DNA of 64,000 nt from G963667675 sp965249215 (GTDB lineage Bacteria > Chloroflexota > Dehalococcoidia > Lucifugimonadales > UBA3495). This document shows positions 14,889-22,553 of this stretch, one piece after another (position 1 is the stretch's first letter; every line of letters begins with the position of its first letter). A program made the position numbers and the translations under genes. The DNA lies in assembly GCA_965249215.1 (NCBI GenBank), contig CBDFLN010000001.1, forward strand, positions 558,001-622,000, in the 5' to 3' direction. The notes under the pieces are model-generated. The model saw only the letters and a list, made by a program, of their open reading frames with translations. It was not told the origin of the DNA and ran no database searches.

Positions 14889-15545
14889 TTGCCCTCGTTC
14901 TTAGCCGCCCTGTTAGCCGGCTATCTGCTGGGTTCCATCCCCTTCGCCCTCCTCGCCGGCAAGTTCCGGGGCGTGGACGTCTTCCGCACCGGCTCCCGCA
15001 ATGCCGGCACGGCCAACGTGTTCTGGAATATCGGCCGTCGCGTGGCAATTGCCGTGCTGGTGGGCGACGTGGCCAAAGGGTCCGCCGCTGTGCTCTTCGC
15101 CCAGTTTCTTGGGTTGCCCTGGCCCCTGATCCTGGTCGTAGGAGGAGCTGTCGTCCTGGGCCACTGGAACTCCGTCTTTTCCCGTTTCAAAGGCGGCGAC
15201 GGCATGGCTGCGTTGATGGGCGTGACCGTAACCCTGGAACCGGTCTTGGCGGTCTTGGGCGGTCTGGCCGGCGCCTGCGTTTTGCTGTTGCTGTGGCACG
15301 CATCCCTGCGCAGCCCTGCGGCGCTGGCCGTCTGCTTCATGGTCATTCTGGCCGCGGGCCGGTTTTACCAGTCGGACCTGGGCTTGGCCATGGGTCTTGT
15401 GGCCCTGGGAACATTGGTCTTCTTTCATAGCCTTGTCTTCCACAGGCGAAGAGGCGACTACATCCAAGACCAGGATTTGCTGGGCACGGACCTGGACTTT
15501 GACGAAGAATCGGACCTCGGCCCAGCCACCACTGGCAATGGCTGA
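14889..15545 (+). CDS. PlsY-like glycerol-3-phosphate acyltransferase paralogue
   Basis: A 218-residue polytopic membrane protein of the PlsY family, which transfers acyl groups from acyl-phosphate to glycerol-3-phosphate in phospholipid synthesis. Family motifs are GYLLGSIPFALLAGK, TGSRNAGTANVFW and GHWNSVFSRFKGGDGMA. The usual GGKG..T becomes GGDGMAA, a possible active-site change. The C-terminus is acidic. The start is TTG at 14889 with no strong ribosome-binding site. A second, more standard PlsY is at 18327-19001, so this may have a distinct substrate. Confidence 0.8.
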   Translation: MPSFLAALLAGYLLGSIPFALLAGKFRGVDVFRTGSRNAGTANVFWNIGRRVAIAVLVGDVAKGSAAVLFAQFLGLPWPLILVVGGAVVLGHWNSVFSRFKGGDGMAALMGVTVTLEPVLAVLGGLAGACVLLLLWHASLRSPAALAVCFMVILAAGRFYQSDLGLAMGLVALGTLVFFHSLVFHRRRGDYIQDQDLLGTDLDFDEESDLGPATTGNG

Positions 15546-15678
15546 CCGCCTGCCGGATGGCTGCTATACCCCACAACGGCCTCACCCCAGGCTACTCGGC
15601 AAGGCCCACTCGTTTGATAAATCTCCGGCCAACGATTTACAATTAGGACATACCGGGGAACCGGCGGAGGATTAACTC

Positions 15679-15909
15679 GTGACGGAATCGAACCAGACCC
15701 CCATACTGCTCTACACCCACCCCGACTGCGCCTTCTCGGCCGCAGCCAAGATGGACTTCCGCCAACGGAAGATCGAATACGTCGAGATAGATGTCTCCAA
15801 GCAGAAGGACAAGGTCCCTGAATTGGAACAGCTCACCGGCGGGCAGAGGCTCACCCCGGTTATCGTCGAAAACGGCAATGTGACCATCGGCTTCAAGGGA
15901 GGCGCTTGA
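15679..15909 (+). CDS. Glutaredoxin-like protein with monothiol CAFS motif
   Basis: A 76-residue thioredoxin-fold protein. LYTHPDCAFS places a single cysteine (C17) where dithiol glutaredoxins have CxxC. The cis-proline motif (RLTPVI, P60) and ENGNVTIGF at the end fit the family. It could be a monothiol glutaredoxin or a UXX-star-like selenoprotein relative that uses cysteine. The GTG start at 15679 has GGAGG 8 bases upstream. It is isolated upstream of recA. Confidence 0.8.
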   Translation: MTESNQTPILLYTHPDCAFSAAAKMDFRQRKIEYVEIDVSKQKDKVPELEQLTGGQRLTPVIVENGNVTIGFKGGA

Positions 15910-15999
15910 GACTTCTAGCCCGGGTCAGTTAGACCCTGCGGCGCTCCCCCATCCCCCATCCCTCACCCCACCCGGTCCAATTCTACTGACAGAAGGCCA

Positions 16000-16029
16000 T
16001 TGGCCGCTCCCACGCGGCTGTGCTAGGAT
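16000..16029 (+). promoter_or_regulatory. recA promoter (TTGGCC-18-TAGGAT)
   Basis: -35 TTGGCC (16000-16005), 18-bp spacer, -10 TAGGAT (16024-16029), about 45 bases before the recA start. The same TAGGAT hexamer occurs at the predicted rny and pccB promoters. No recognisable SOS box overlaps it. Confidence 0.5.
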
Positions 16030-16072
16030 GCTGCCATAGACCACCGAGATCGATGATGTGAGGATGATGGTT

Positions 16073-17143
16073 ATGGAACAAGACAAACAGGCAGCGTTGG
16101 AAATTGCCCTGGGCCGCATTGAAAAGGACTACGGCAGGGGGGCCGTGATGCGGTTGGGGGAAATGAGCCATCAATTGGCCAGCGATGCCATCCCTACCGG
16201 TTCCCTGGCCTTGGACATGGCCCTCGGCATTGGTGGCATCCCCAAGGGGCGGGTCAGCGAAATTTTTGGCGCTGAGTCCGCCGGCAAGTCCACTCTGGCA
16301 ATCCACATAATGGCAGAAACCCAGAGAGCGGGCGGCACTGCCGCCTATGTCGACGTGGAGCATGCCCTTGACCCCGGTTACGCCGCCAATTGCGGCCTCG
16401 ACTCCGAGCAACTCCTTATCGCCCAGCCCGATAGCGCCGAGCAGGCCATGGATATCACCGAGCAGCTTGTCCGCAGCGGTGCAGTCGACGCAATAGTCAT
16501 AGACAGCGTTGCAGCCCTGGTCCCCCAAGCCGAAATCGAAGGGGACATGGGCGACAGCCACGTGGGACTGCAAGCGAGGCTAATGTCCCAGGCCCTGCGT
16601 AAGCTTACCTCCACCATTCATCGCTCCCACACCGCCGTTATATTCATCAACCAACTCCGGGAAAAGATTGGCATTTCCTACGGAAGCCCGGAGGTGACGC
16701 CCGGCGGCCGCGCCCTCAAGTTCTACAGTTCGGTGCGCATCGACCTGCGCCGCGTCGAATCTATAAAGCAGGGCGCAGAGATAGTCGGCAACCGGGTAAG
16801 GGCCCGCGTCGTCAAGAACAAGGTGGCGGCGCCGTTCCGCGTGGCAGAATTTGACATCATGTTCAGCCAGGGAATCAGCAAGATGGGCGGCCTGCTGGAC
16901 TTGGGCGTGACTCAAGGGATTGTCAAGAAGTCCGGGGCCTTCTATTCCTACGGCGAGACCAGGCTGGGTCAAGGCCGGGAGAACTCTAAGGAATTCCTGA
17001 CTCACCATCCGGAGATTGCCGATTCCATCGAAGGTCGAGTGCGTGGGAAGTTGTCCGGCGCAGAAGAGCCGGATCAAGGACCCGCTGAGCCTGAGCAGGA
17101 TGGCGCTGGCCGCGACGCGGCCAGCGCTTCCGAACTTGACTGA
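16073..17143 (+). CDS. recA: Recombinase RecA
   Basis: A 356-residue homologous recombination ATPase that forms filaments on single-stranded DNA and drives strand exchange and SOS signalling. The N-terminus is MEQDKQAALEIALGRIEKDYG. Walker A is GAESAGKS at 66-73 (most RecA proteins have GPESSGKT). Walker B region VIDSVAALVP, loop L2 region FINQLREKIGISYGSPE and the acidic, variable C-terminus are present. Upstream in-frame GTG/ATG codons (16058, 16064, 16067) exist, but 16073 matches the family start. recX follows on the same strand after 100 bases. Confidence 0.96.
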   Translation: MEQDKQAALEIALGRIEKDYGRGAVMRLGEMSHQLASDAIPTGSLALDMALGIGGIPKGRVSEIFGAESAGKSTLAIHIMAETQRAGGTAAYVDVEHALDPGYAANCGLDSEQLLIAQPDSAEQAMDITEQLVRSGAVDAIVIDSVAALVPQAEIEGDMGDSHVGLQARLMSQALRKLTSTIHRSHTAVIFINQLREKIGISYGSPEVTPGGRALKFYSSVRIDLRRVESIKQGAEIVGNRVRARVVKNKVAAPFRVAEFDIMFSQGISKMGGLLDLGVTQGIVKKSGAFYSYGETRLGQGRENSKEFLTHHPEIADSIEGRVRGKLSGAEEPDQGPAEPEQDGAGRDAASASELD

Positions 17144-17158
17144 ATATACCAACCATTG

Positions 17159-17205
17159 GGTCTACGCCTCCCCAGGCCGGACGATGGCTTATGGAAGCGT
17201 AGACC
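17159..17205 (+). terminator. recA-recX intergenic hairpin
   Basis: GGTCTACGC (17159-17167) and GCGTAGACC (17197-17205) form a perfect 9-bp stem around 29 bases, 16 bases after the recA stop. No U-tract follows, so it may attenuate rather than end transcription into recX or stabilise the recA message. Partial-termination hairpins between recA and recX are known in E. coli. Confidence 0.4.
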
Positions 17206-17243
17206 ACCTGGGTGGCAGGTCGGATATGGCGGGGTGTTGACAA

Positions 17244-17852
17244 GTGCTGAACGGTGAATGGGATGAGATCGTCGACTCCCCCCGCCCCATCCGGCCATCG
17301 CAGGCGAATGCTCCAAGAGACGCCGACGGCGTCTCCCTGAACGAGGCCCATTACAAGGCCAAACAAGCTGCTCTCCGCCTGCTTTCTTACCGGGCGCGCA
17401 GCCGGGCCGAAGTCCGGCGTCGGTTGGAGAAAAGCTACCCCCCGGCAGTCATCGAACAGGTGCTTGCACAGCTGGCAGCCCAGGGTTACCTTGACGACGC
17501 CGCTTTCGCTCGGGAGTGGAGACGCAGCCGGGAGGAACGTCGGCCCCGCAGCCGAAGGGCCCTGGAGCATGAGCTTCTCCGCATGGGCGTGGAGCGGGAG
17601 ATTGTCCAGGGCGCCTTGACCGGTTACGACGCCGCGGCCAACGCCTATCGCGCCGCTCTGCGGCTGTCCAGGCGTTTGAACACCGGCGATTATCCCGAGT
17701 TCCGGACTAAAGTCTGGCGGCATCTGCAACGCCGCGGCTTCGAGGCATCCATAATATCCGACGTGGTTAGCCAACTGTGGCGTGAACTAGCGGACCCGCA
17801 TCACCGCGCTGTAGACCCCTATCCCCAGGAACACAAACGAAAAGATGGTTAG
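17244..17852 (+). CDS. recX: Regulatory protein RecX
   Basis: A 202-residue helical protein that binds RecA filaments and limits recombination. Family pattern: ALRLLSYRARSRAEVRRRLEK, then YPPAVIEQVLAQLAAQGYLDDAAFAREW, then the triple-helix repeats ending VWRHLQRRGFEASIISDVV. GTG start at 17244. Position after recA supports the call. Its 3' end overlaps the convergent minus-strand zinc-finger gene by 66 bases. Confidence 0.9.
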   Translation: MLNGEWDEIVDSPRPIRPSQANAPRDADGVSLNEAHYKAKQAALRLLSYRARSRAEVRRRLEKSYPPAVIEQVLAQLAAQGYLDDAAFAREWRRSREERRPRSRRALEHELLRMGVEREIVQGALTGYDAAANAYRAALRLSRRLNTGDYPEFRTKVWRHLQRRGFEASIISDVVSQLWRELADPHHRAVDPYPQEHKRKDG

Positions 17853-18302
17853 CGGGAACGAGTTAATGCTCCAGCTGATGATGAAGGCCAGAACCACAGA
17901 GCCGGCGGCAATCCATGCCAGGCCTTTCCCCCGTTTGCGGTTGACGGCCAGGCTGATTAGCTCTCCAAGCCCGTAGCCGACCCCGATGGCGGCCAGCGAA
18001 GGGAGAAAGGGAATTCCCCCAAAGATGGCGTTCACCAGGGCCCACAGTAAGCCGCCGGCTATGCCGCCCGCCGCCGCCGCACTGATCGCCCGTGCATAGT
18101 AGGAGGGTGAAACGTCAAAGGTCGGCAATGGCACCGCCTTGCCGCACTCCCGGCAACGGATGCCCACCGGCGCCTGCACCATGCACTGGGTGCAGATGTG
18201 CTTGCCGCACTGGCTGCAATACAGGCCGGTCTCGGTACCCGGGTGCCAGTGGCAGTAAGCGGTACCGCTTCGTTCTTGCTCTCTCTGCCCTGATTGGTCC
18301 AT
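17787..18302 (-). CDS. B-box-type zinc-ribbon membrane protein
   Basis: A 171-residue protein. The N-terminal ~55 residues hold paired Cys/His motifs (YCHWHPGTETGLYCSQCGK, then CTQC and CRECGK) typical of the B-box zinc ribbon found before membrane domains in bacteria. Three to four hydrophobic segments follow (ISAAAAGGIAGGLLWALVNA, LAWIAAGSVVLAFIISW, FSFVFLGIGVYSAVM). It is an inner-membrane protein of unknown function. Its 3' end overlaps recX on the opposite strand, and it lies 24 bases downstream of plsY on the same strand. Confidence 0.75.
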   Translation of the reverse strand: MDQSGQREQERSGTAYCHWHPGTETGLYCSQCGKHICTQCMVQAPVGIRCRECGKAVPLPTFDVSPSYYARAISAAAAGGIAGGLLWALVNAIFGGIPFLPSLAAIGVGYGLGELISLAVNRKRGKGLAWIAAGSVVLAFIISWSINSFPLTIFSFVFLGIGVYSAVMRVR

Positions 18303-18326
18303 ATCCCCTGCTTCTAGGCCGTTACG

Positions 18327-19001
18327 CTACTCGATCCCTCTGGGAATACGGTACACCCACTCAGCGTGGTCGTCCACGTCCCTGTCCTTGAACAGCCTGT
18401 TGAACAGGACCCTCCGCTTGGGCGATCCCTCCGGGATGGGCGTCCAGTTGGAAAGCAGCCGCTTCACCACGACTAACCCCAGCAACCCCACACAATAAAA
18501 GCTTATCACAGTCGGGTCGCCTACCAGCACCGCCCAAATCGGCAGCAACGTCAACGAGATCAGCACCCATACGCCCGAGCTTCGGGTCACCGCCCAACCT
18601 GACAACGCTACCCCCATAAAGGCCAGCAACACCCAGGGTGACAGGGCCAACAACGTGCCAACGACCACGCCGACACCTCGGCCACCTTGAAGCCTCAAGT
18701 ACGGAGACCAATTGTGCCCGGCAATTGCCAACAATGGGGCGCCTATGAGAAGGGGTGAAGACCGCTCCAGACCTAGTACGAATAGGCCGATGTACACCGG
18801 CAGCGCTCCTTTACCCAGGATCTCCAGCACCCCAACAACTACCGCCCAGCCCTTGCCTACGTGGTAGAAGACGTTGGACCCACCCACGTTGCCGCTGCCG
18901 TATCCGCGGATGTCCACGCCCTTGACTAGCTTCCCCAGGACAAAGGCAGTGGGAACGCCGCCTAAGAGATATGCCAGGACATACAACCCCGCGATTTCCA
19001 T
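18327..19001 (-). CDS. plsY: Glycerol-3-phosphate acyltransferase PlsY
   Basis: A 224-residue polytopic inner-membrane acyltransferase. Motifs: YLLGGVPTAFVLGKL, GSGNVGGSNVFYHVGKGW and GHNWSPYLRLQGGRGVGVVVG, with GGRGV where the classical GGKGV loop sits. It makes lysophosphatidic acid from acyl-phosphate and glycerol-3-phosphate. It lies last or near last in a minus-strand run after the PHP and YmdB genes (24-base gap). A divergent paralogue is at 14889-15545. Confidence 0.87.
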   Translation of the reverse strand: MEIAGLYVLAYLLGGVPTAFVLGKLVKGVDIRGYGSGNVGGSNVFYHVGKGWAVVVGVLEILGKGALPVYIGLFVLGLERSSPLLIGAPLLAIAGHNWSPYLRLQGGRGVGVVVGTLLALSPWVLLAFMGVALSGWAVTRSSGVWVLISLTLLPIWAVLVGDPTVISFYCVGLLGLVVVKRLLSNWTPIPEGSPKRRVLFNRLFKDRDVDDHAEWVYRIPRGIE

Positions 19002-19025
19002 CAGTGTAGCCAGTCGTGGATGCGG

Positions 19026-19877
19026 TTAGCTCCGGTTACTCGACGCGGTTGCCTCTGCAGCTTCCTCCAGGCGCTCCACGGTAGACGGGGGAGGACCATT
19101 GGAGCCAGGCAGGGCGTCGTCGGAGTTACCCAACCCGTGATAATCGCTGCCGCCGCAAGGTATAAGGTCAAACTCGGCAGCCAGGCGCTCCAGGTATTCC
19201 ACCTGCTCTGGAGCGAATTTGGCGTAGTAGACCTCCATACCCGCTAGACCGGCAGCTTTCAACCCGGGAAGGTGGGACTCCAAGTTTGACAGGTATGCCG
19301 GGTGGGCTAGGACTGGGACGCCGCCGGCGTTCCTCAACAATTCAATCGCCTCTACGGGGGTCAATTTCGGCCGTTCGACGTAGGCCAGCCCATCCCGTCC
19401 CAGGTATTCGGGGAAAGCGTCGTTGGGCTCTTTGCAGTAGCCCTTTTCCACCAGCGCAAGGGCGATGTGGGGACGGCCGACTGCGCCGTCGCCCGCTATT
19501 TCCTGCACTCGCTCCCACTCCAACTGCATCCCCAAGTCAACCAGCTTCTGCACCATTTGCCGGGCTCGGTCAACCCTCCCTTGGCGGAACCGGCGCAGGA
19601 TTTCCTGAAACGACTCATCTTGATATTGAATGAAGTAACCGAGCATGTGGATCTCATCGCCCGGTATGTCGGTGCTCAGCTCTATTCCCGGAATGATGCG
19701 AAGGCCGGCATGCGCTTCAGCTTCCAGGAAGGCCTCGGGCATGCCTTCAGTTGTGTCGTGGTCAGAGATGGCGATCTGTTTCAGTCCCAAGTCTGCAGCC
19801 AGCCTGACTAGTTCCCTGGGAGGTAGACGGCCGTCGGAAGCCGTTGTGTGCAGATGCAGGTCCACGGTAGCGGACAT
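19026..19877 (-). CDS. PHP-domain phosphoesterase (RNase AM/TrpH family)
   Basis: A 283-residue metal-dependent phosphoesterase. PHP motifs: DLHLHTTASDG (7-17), ISDHDTTEG, PGIELSTD, VGRPHIALALVEKGY, PVLAHPAY and CGGSDYHG. Relatives trim RNA 5' ends or hydrolyse 3',5'-nucleotide bisphosphates. The gene begins 1 base after the ymdB stop codon, so the two are almost certainly translated from one message. RNase Y lies upstream, which favours an RNA or nucleotide role. Confidence 0.87.
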   Translation of the reverse strand: MSATVDLHLHTTASDGRLPPRELVRLAADLGLKQIAISDHDTTEGMPEAFLEAEAHAGLRIIPGIELSTDIPGDEIHMLGYFIQYQDESFQEILRRFRQGRVDRARQMVQKLVDLGMQLEWERVQEIAGDGAVGRPHIALALVEKGYCKEPNDAFPEYLGRDGLAYVERPKLTPVEAIELLRNAGGVPVLAHPAYLSNLESHLPGLKAAGLAGMEVYYAKFAPEQVEYLERLAAEFDLIPCGGSDYHGLGNSDDALPGSNGPPPSTVERLEEAAEATASSNRS

Positions 19878-19878
19878 G

Positions 19879-20649
19879 CTAGCTCAACTTCCGGTCCAGG
19901 CGCTCGATAGACAACGCCTTCCCCGTGTCTTCCTCTATCTCCAGAAGTACAGAGTTCAGCGCCACCGGCCCGCCTGCCACGGGCAGCCTTTGCGGCATGC
20001 CGGTAAGGAATCTCTCCAGCACCGCCCCCGTCTCGCTGCCGATTACCGAGTCCATCGGCCCGGTCATTCCCACGTCGCTGATGTAGGCAGTGCCGTTGGG
20101 CAACACCCTGTAGTCCACCGTACCCACATGGGTGTGGGTACCCACTACGCCGCTTACCCTGCCGTCCAGATACCAGCCCATGGCCTGCTTTTCCGAAGTT
20201 GCTTCTGCATGAAAATCCACGATAACCACCGGCGGTCGTTCCGGGCCCGCGACCCCTTCCAAAATCCGGTCGGCAGTACGAAAGGGACAGTCCAAGGCTG
20301 GCATAAACGTCCTGCCCATCAGGTTGACTACCAGTACGTTGTCCTGCAATAGGCTTCCCCGGCCAGGAGCATCGGGATAATTGGCCGGCCGGATTAATGG
20401 CAGACCCTCATCCATGTATGGAATGATCTCTTTCTGGTCCCAAATATGGTTGCCAGACGTTAGAACGTCCACGCCGCTGTCCAACAACTCGCTGGCCGTG
20501 TCCAGAGTAAGGCCGAAGCCTCCGGCTGTGTTCTCACCGTTAGCGATGACCATGTCAATCCCATGCTCGGAGCGCATCGCCGGGAGTAGGTGTTTGACGG
20601 CGCGCCGCCCCGGCTTACCAATGACGTCGCCTATCATCAAAATACGCAA
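19879..20649 (-). CDS. ymdB: YmdB-family metallophosphoesterase
   Basis: A 256-residue dimetal phosphodiesterase. Motifs: MIGDVIGKPGRRAV (5-18), ANGENTAGG, SGNHIWDQKEI, VDFHAEATSEK and GTHTHVGTVDYRVLP. In Bacillus, YmdB hydrolyses cyclic nucleotides and is encoded next to RNase Y, the same linkage as here (rny is the next gene upstream after a 169-base gap). The order rny, ymdB, PHP, plsY is all on the minus strand. Confidence 0.92.
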   Translation of the reverse strand: MRILMIGDVIGKPGRRAVKHLLPAMRSEHGIDMVIANGENTAGGFGLTLDTASELLDSGVDVLTSGNHIWDQKEIIPYMDEGLPLIRPANYPDAPGRGSLLQDNVLVVNLMGRTFMPALDCPFRTADRILEGVAGPERPPVVIVDFHAEATSEKQAMGWYLDGRVSGVVGTHTHVGTVDYRVLPNGTAYISDVGMTGPMDSVIGSETGAVLERFLTGMPQRLPVAGGPVALNSVLLEIEEDTGKALSIERLDRKLS

Positions 20650-20818
20650 CGAATGCCCCTTAACGGCGGAGGGGACCCGATCTTCCGGTTAGACCGGCTC
20701 AGGATCCCCCCGTCCAATTGAGTCCTACATCGTTGTGGTCCTCTTCCCACCAACGCAACCGACCCGCGGCTGCATGCCTGCATCGTTTGGCGAGTGGCCT
20801 AGGACCCCAGGGAAGTTG

Positions 20819-22327
20819 CTACCGGGCGAATTCGATGTTCCGAAGCTCGCGGATCACTGTGACCTTGATTTGCCCCGGAAACACCAGGTCTTCCTCAACT
20901 TTTTTGGCAATGTTCCTGGCTAAAGAGGCCGCTTCAACGTCGTTCAGGTCTTCCGGCTTCACCATAACCCGGACTTCCCTGCCAGCCTCGATGGCGAAAG
21001 CCCTTTCCACCCCGTCGAAGCCGATGGCTACATTCTCCAGGTCTTGCAGCCGCTTAACGTACAACTCCGCAGACTCTTTGCGCGCCCCGGGACGGGCCGC
21101 GCTGATGGCGTCGGCCGAGGCCACAAGGAACGACTCGATGGTCTCGTGCTCATCGCTGTGGTGTTCCAGAATGCCCCGCACCGAACTGTGGTTAATGCCG
21201 TGTCTGGTGGCAATGTCGGCGCCGATCTCCGCGTGGGGACCGGGCACCTCGTGGGTTACGGCCTTGCCGATATCATGGAGCAGCCCCCCAGTCTTAGCCA
21301 CCTGCACGTTGGCGCCGGCCTCTGCGGCCAGCATCCCGGAAAGCAACGCCACCTCTATGGAATGTTTAAGAACGTTCTCTCCATAGCTGTAGCGGTACTT
21401 CAGCTGCCCCAGAAGCTTGATCAACTCCGCGTCCAGGCCGCTCACTCCCACTTCAAAGGTGGCTTGTTCCCCAGCCTGCCAAACGGCCTGCTCGATCTCT
21501 TCTTGGGCCCGGTGCACCATGTCTTCTATGCGGGCAGGCTGAATGCGACCGTCGGCAATGAGTTTCTCCAGCGCAAGCCGCGCTACCTCTCGCCTGATGG
21601 GATCAAAGCAAGATATGGTCACAACCTCCGGGGTGTCGTCGATGATGACGTCCACGCCGGTGAGGGATTCCAGGGTTCTTATGTTCCGCCCTTCTCGGCC
21701 AATGAGACGGCCTTTCATCTCATCGTTGGGCAGGGGTACGGCAGAAGTGGTTGCCTGGGAAACTACGTCGGTAGCCAGGCGATTAATCGCCGTGGTTATT
21801 ATCTGCCGGGCGTTGTCCTCAGCTTTGGTCTTGAACTCCGATTCGAGCTCGTAGAATCGCTTGGACAGATCTAGCCGGGCTTCCTCTTCGCCCTTCTTGA
21901 CGACCATCTGACGCGCCTCGACTACGGTGAGGTGACCTATCTCTTCCAGTTTCTGCCGCTGCTCGTCCTTCAGGCTTTCCGCGTCTTGGATGGCCTGCTG
22001 AGCCTCGGCTTCCTTGCTCGCCAAAGCGCGTTGTTGCTCTTCCTGGGCGTTGATTCTCCTCTCAAGCTGCTCTTCACGTTGCAGGTGCCGGCGTTCCATT
22101 TGGTTAAGTTCCTGGCGGCGTTCCTTCAACTCCGTTTCTGCGACGGTGCGCTGCTCCAACGCTTCTTCTTGTGCAGTCAGGAGAAGTTTGCGCTTTTCCT
22201 CCTCAGCCTGTTCAATGATGCTCTTGGCTGTTTCGCTGGCGTTTTGTACCTGCTGTTGGCCTGATTGGGCTCTGCCGAAAACCCCGTTCCATATTGCCGC
22301 GACGGCGGTCAGGAAGTTAATCTTCAA
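20819..22327 (-). CDS. rny: Ribonuclease Y
   Basis: A 502-residue endoribonuclease that starts mRNA decay. Layout: short hydrophobic N-terminus (MKINFLTAVAAIWNGVF), long charged coiled coil (about 25-190), KH domain (KGRLIGREGRNIRTLE) and HD domain (LLHDIGKAVTHEVPGPHAEIGAD). The N-terminal membrane segment is shorter than in Firmicutes enzymes, so membrane anchoring may be weak. TTG start. The promoter at 22391-22419 gives a leader of about 57 bases. Confidence 0.94.
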   Translation of the reverse strand: MKINFLTAVAAIWNGVFGRAQSGQQQVQNASETAKSIIEQAEEEKRKLLLTAQEEALEQRTVAETELKERRQELNQMERRHLQREEQLERRINAQEEQQRALASKEAEAQQAIQDAESLKDEQRQKLEEIGHLTVVEARQMVVKKGEEEARLDLSKRFYELESEFKTKAEDNARQIITTAINRLATDVVSQATTSAVPLPNDEMKGRLIGREGRNIRTLESLTGVDVIIDDTPEVVTISCFDPIRREVARLALEKLIADGRIQPARIEDMVHRAQEEIEQAVWQAGEQATFEVGVSGLDAELIKLLGQLKYRYSYGENVLKHSIEVALLSGMLAAEAGANVQVAKTGGLLHDIGKAVTHEVPGPHAEIGADIATRHGINHSSVRGILEHHSDEHETIESFLVASADAISAARPGARKESAELYVKRLQDLENVAIGFDGVERAFAIEAGREVRVMVKPEDLNDVEAASLARNIAKKVEEDLVFPGQIKVTVIRELRNIEFAR

Positions 22328-22390
22328 AGTGTCACCCGTTCCTTCCGCCTAGTTGGACCCTCATTTTTAGGCCCTATTTTGGATTTACTT

Positions 22391-22419
22391 ATCCTAACCA
22401 GAAGCGCTTTCCCTGTCAA
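22391..22419 (-). promoter_or_regulatory. rny promoter (TTGACA-17-TAGGAT)
   Basis: Read on the minus strand: a perfect -35 TTGACA (22414-22419), 17-bp spacer and -10 TAGGAT (22391-22396). It is the strongest of three promoters in this window with the TAGGAT -10 hexamer and probably drives rny and perhaps the genes after it. Confidence 0.7.
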
Positions 22420-22553
22420 GGAAATCTGGTGCCGCCGCTGCCGCATCTGAAGCATACTAAAGCAGCATCACATTGGGCCCCGGACATCGTCCGCCGGAGC
22501 CGTAGAGCGGGTGCTCCTATTGCCAGTGGCTCGGTATCGGAGCCTGTGGACAG

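Noticed and set aside
15980..16060. LexA/SOS box in the recA promoter
   Set aside because: No GAAC-N4-GTTC or CTG-N10-CAG type palindrome was found at a suitable position.
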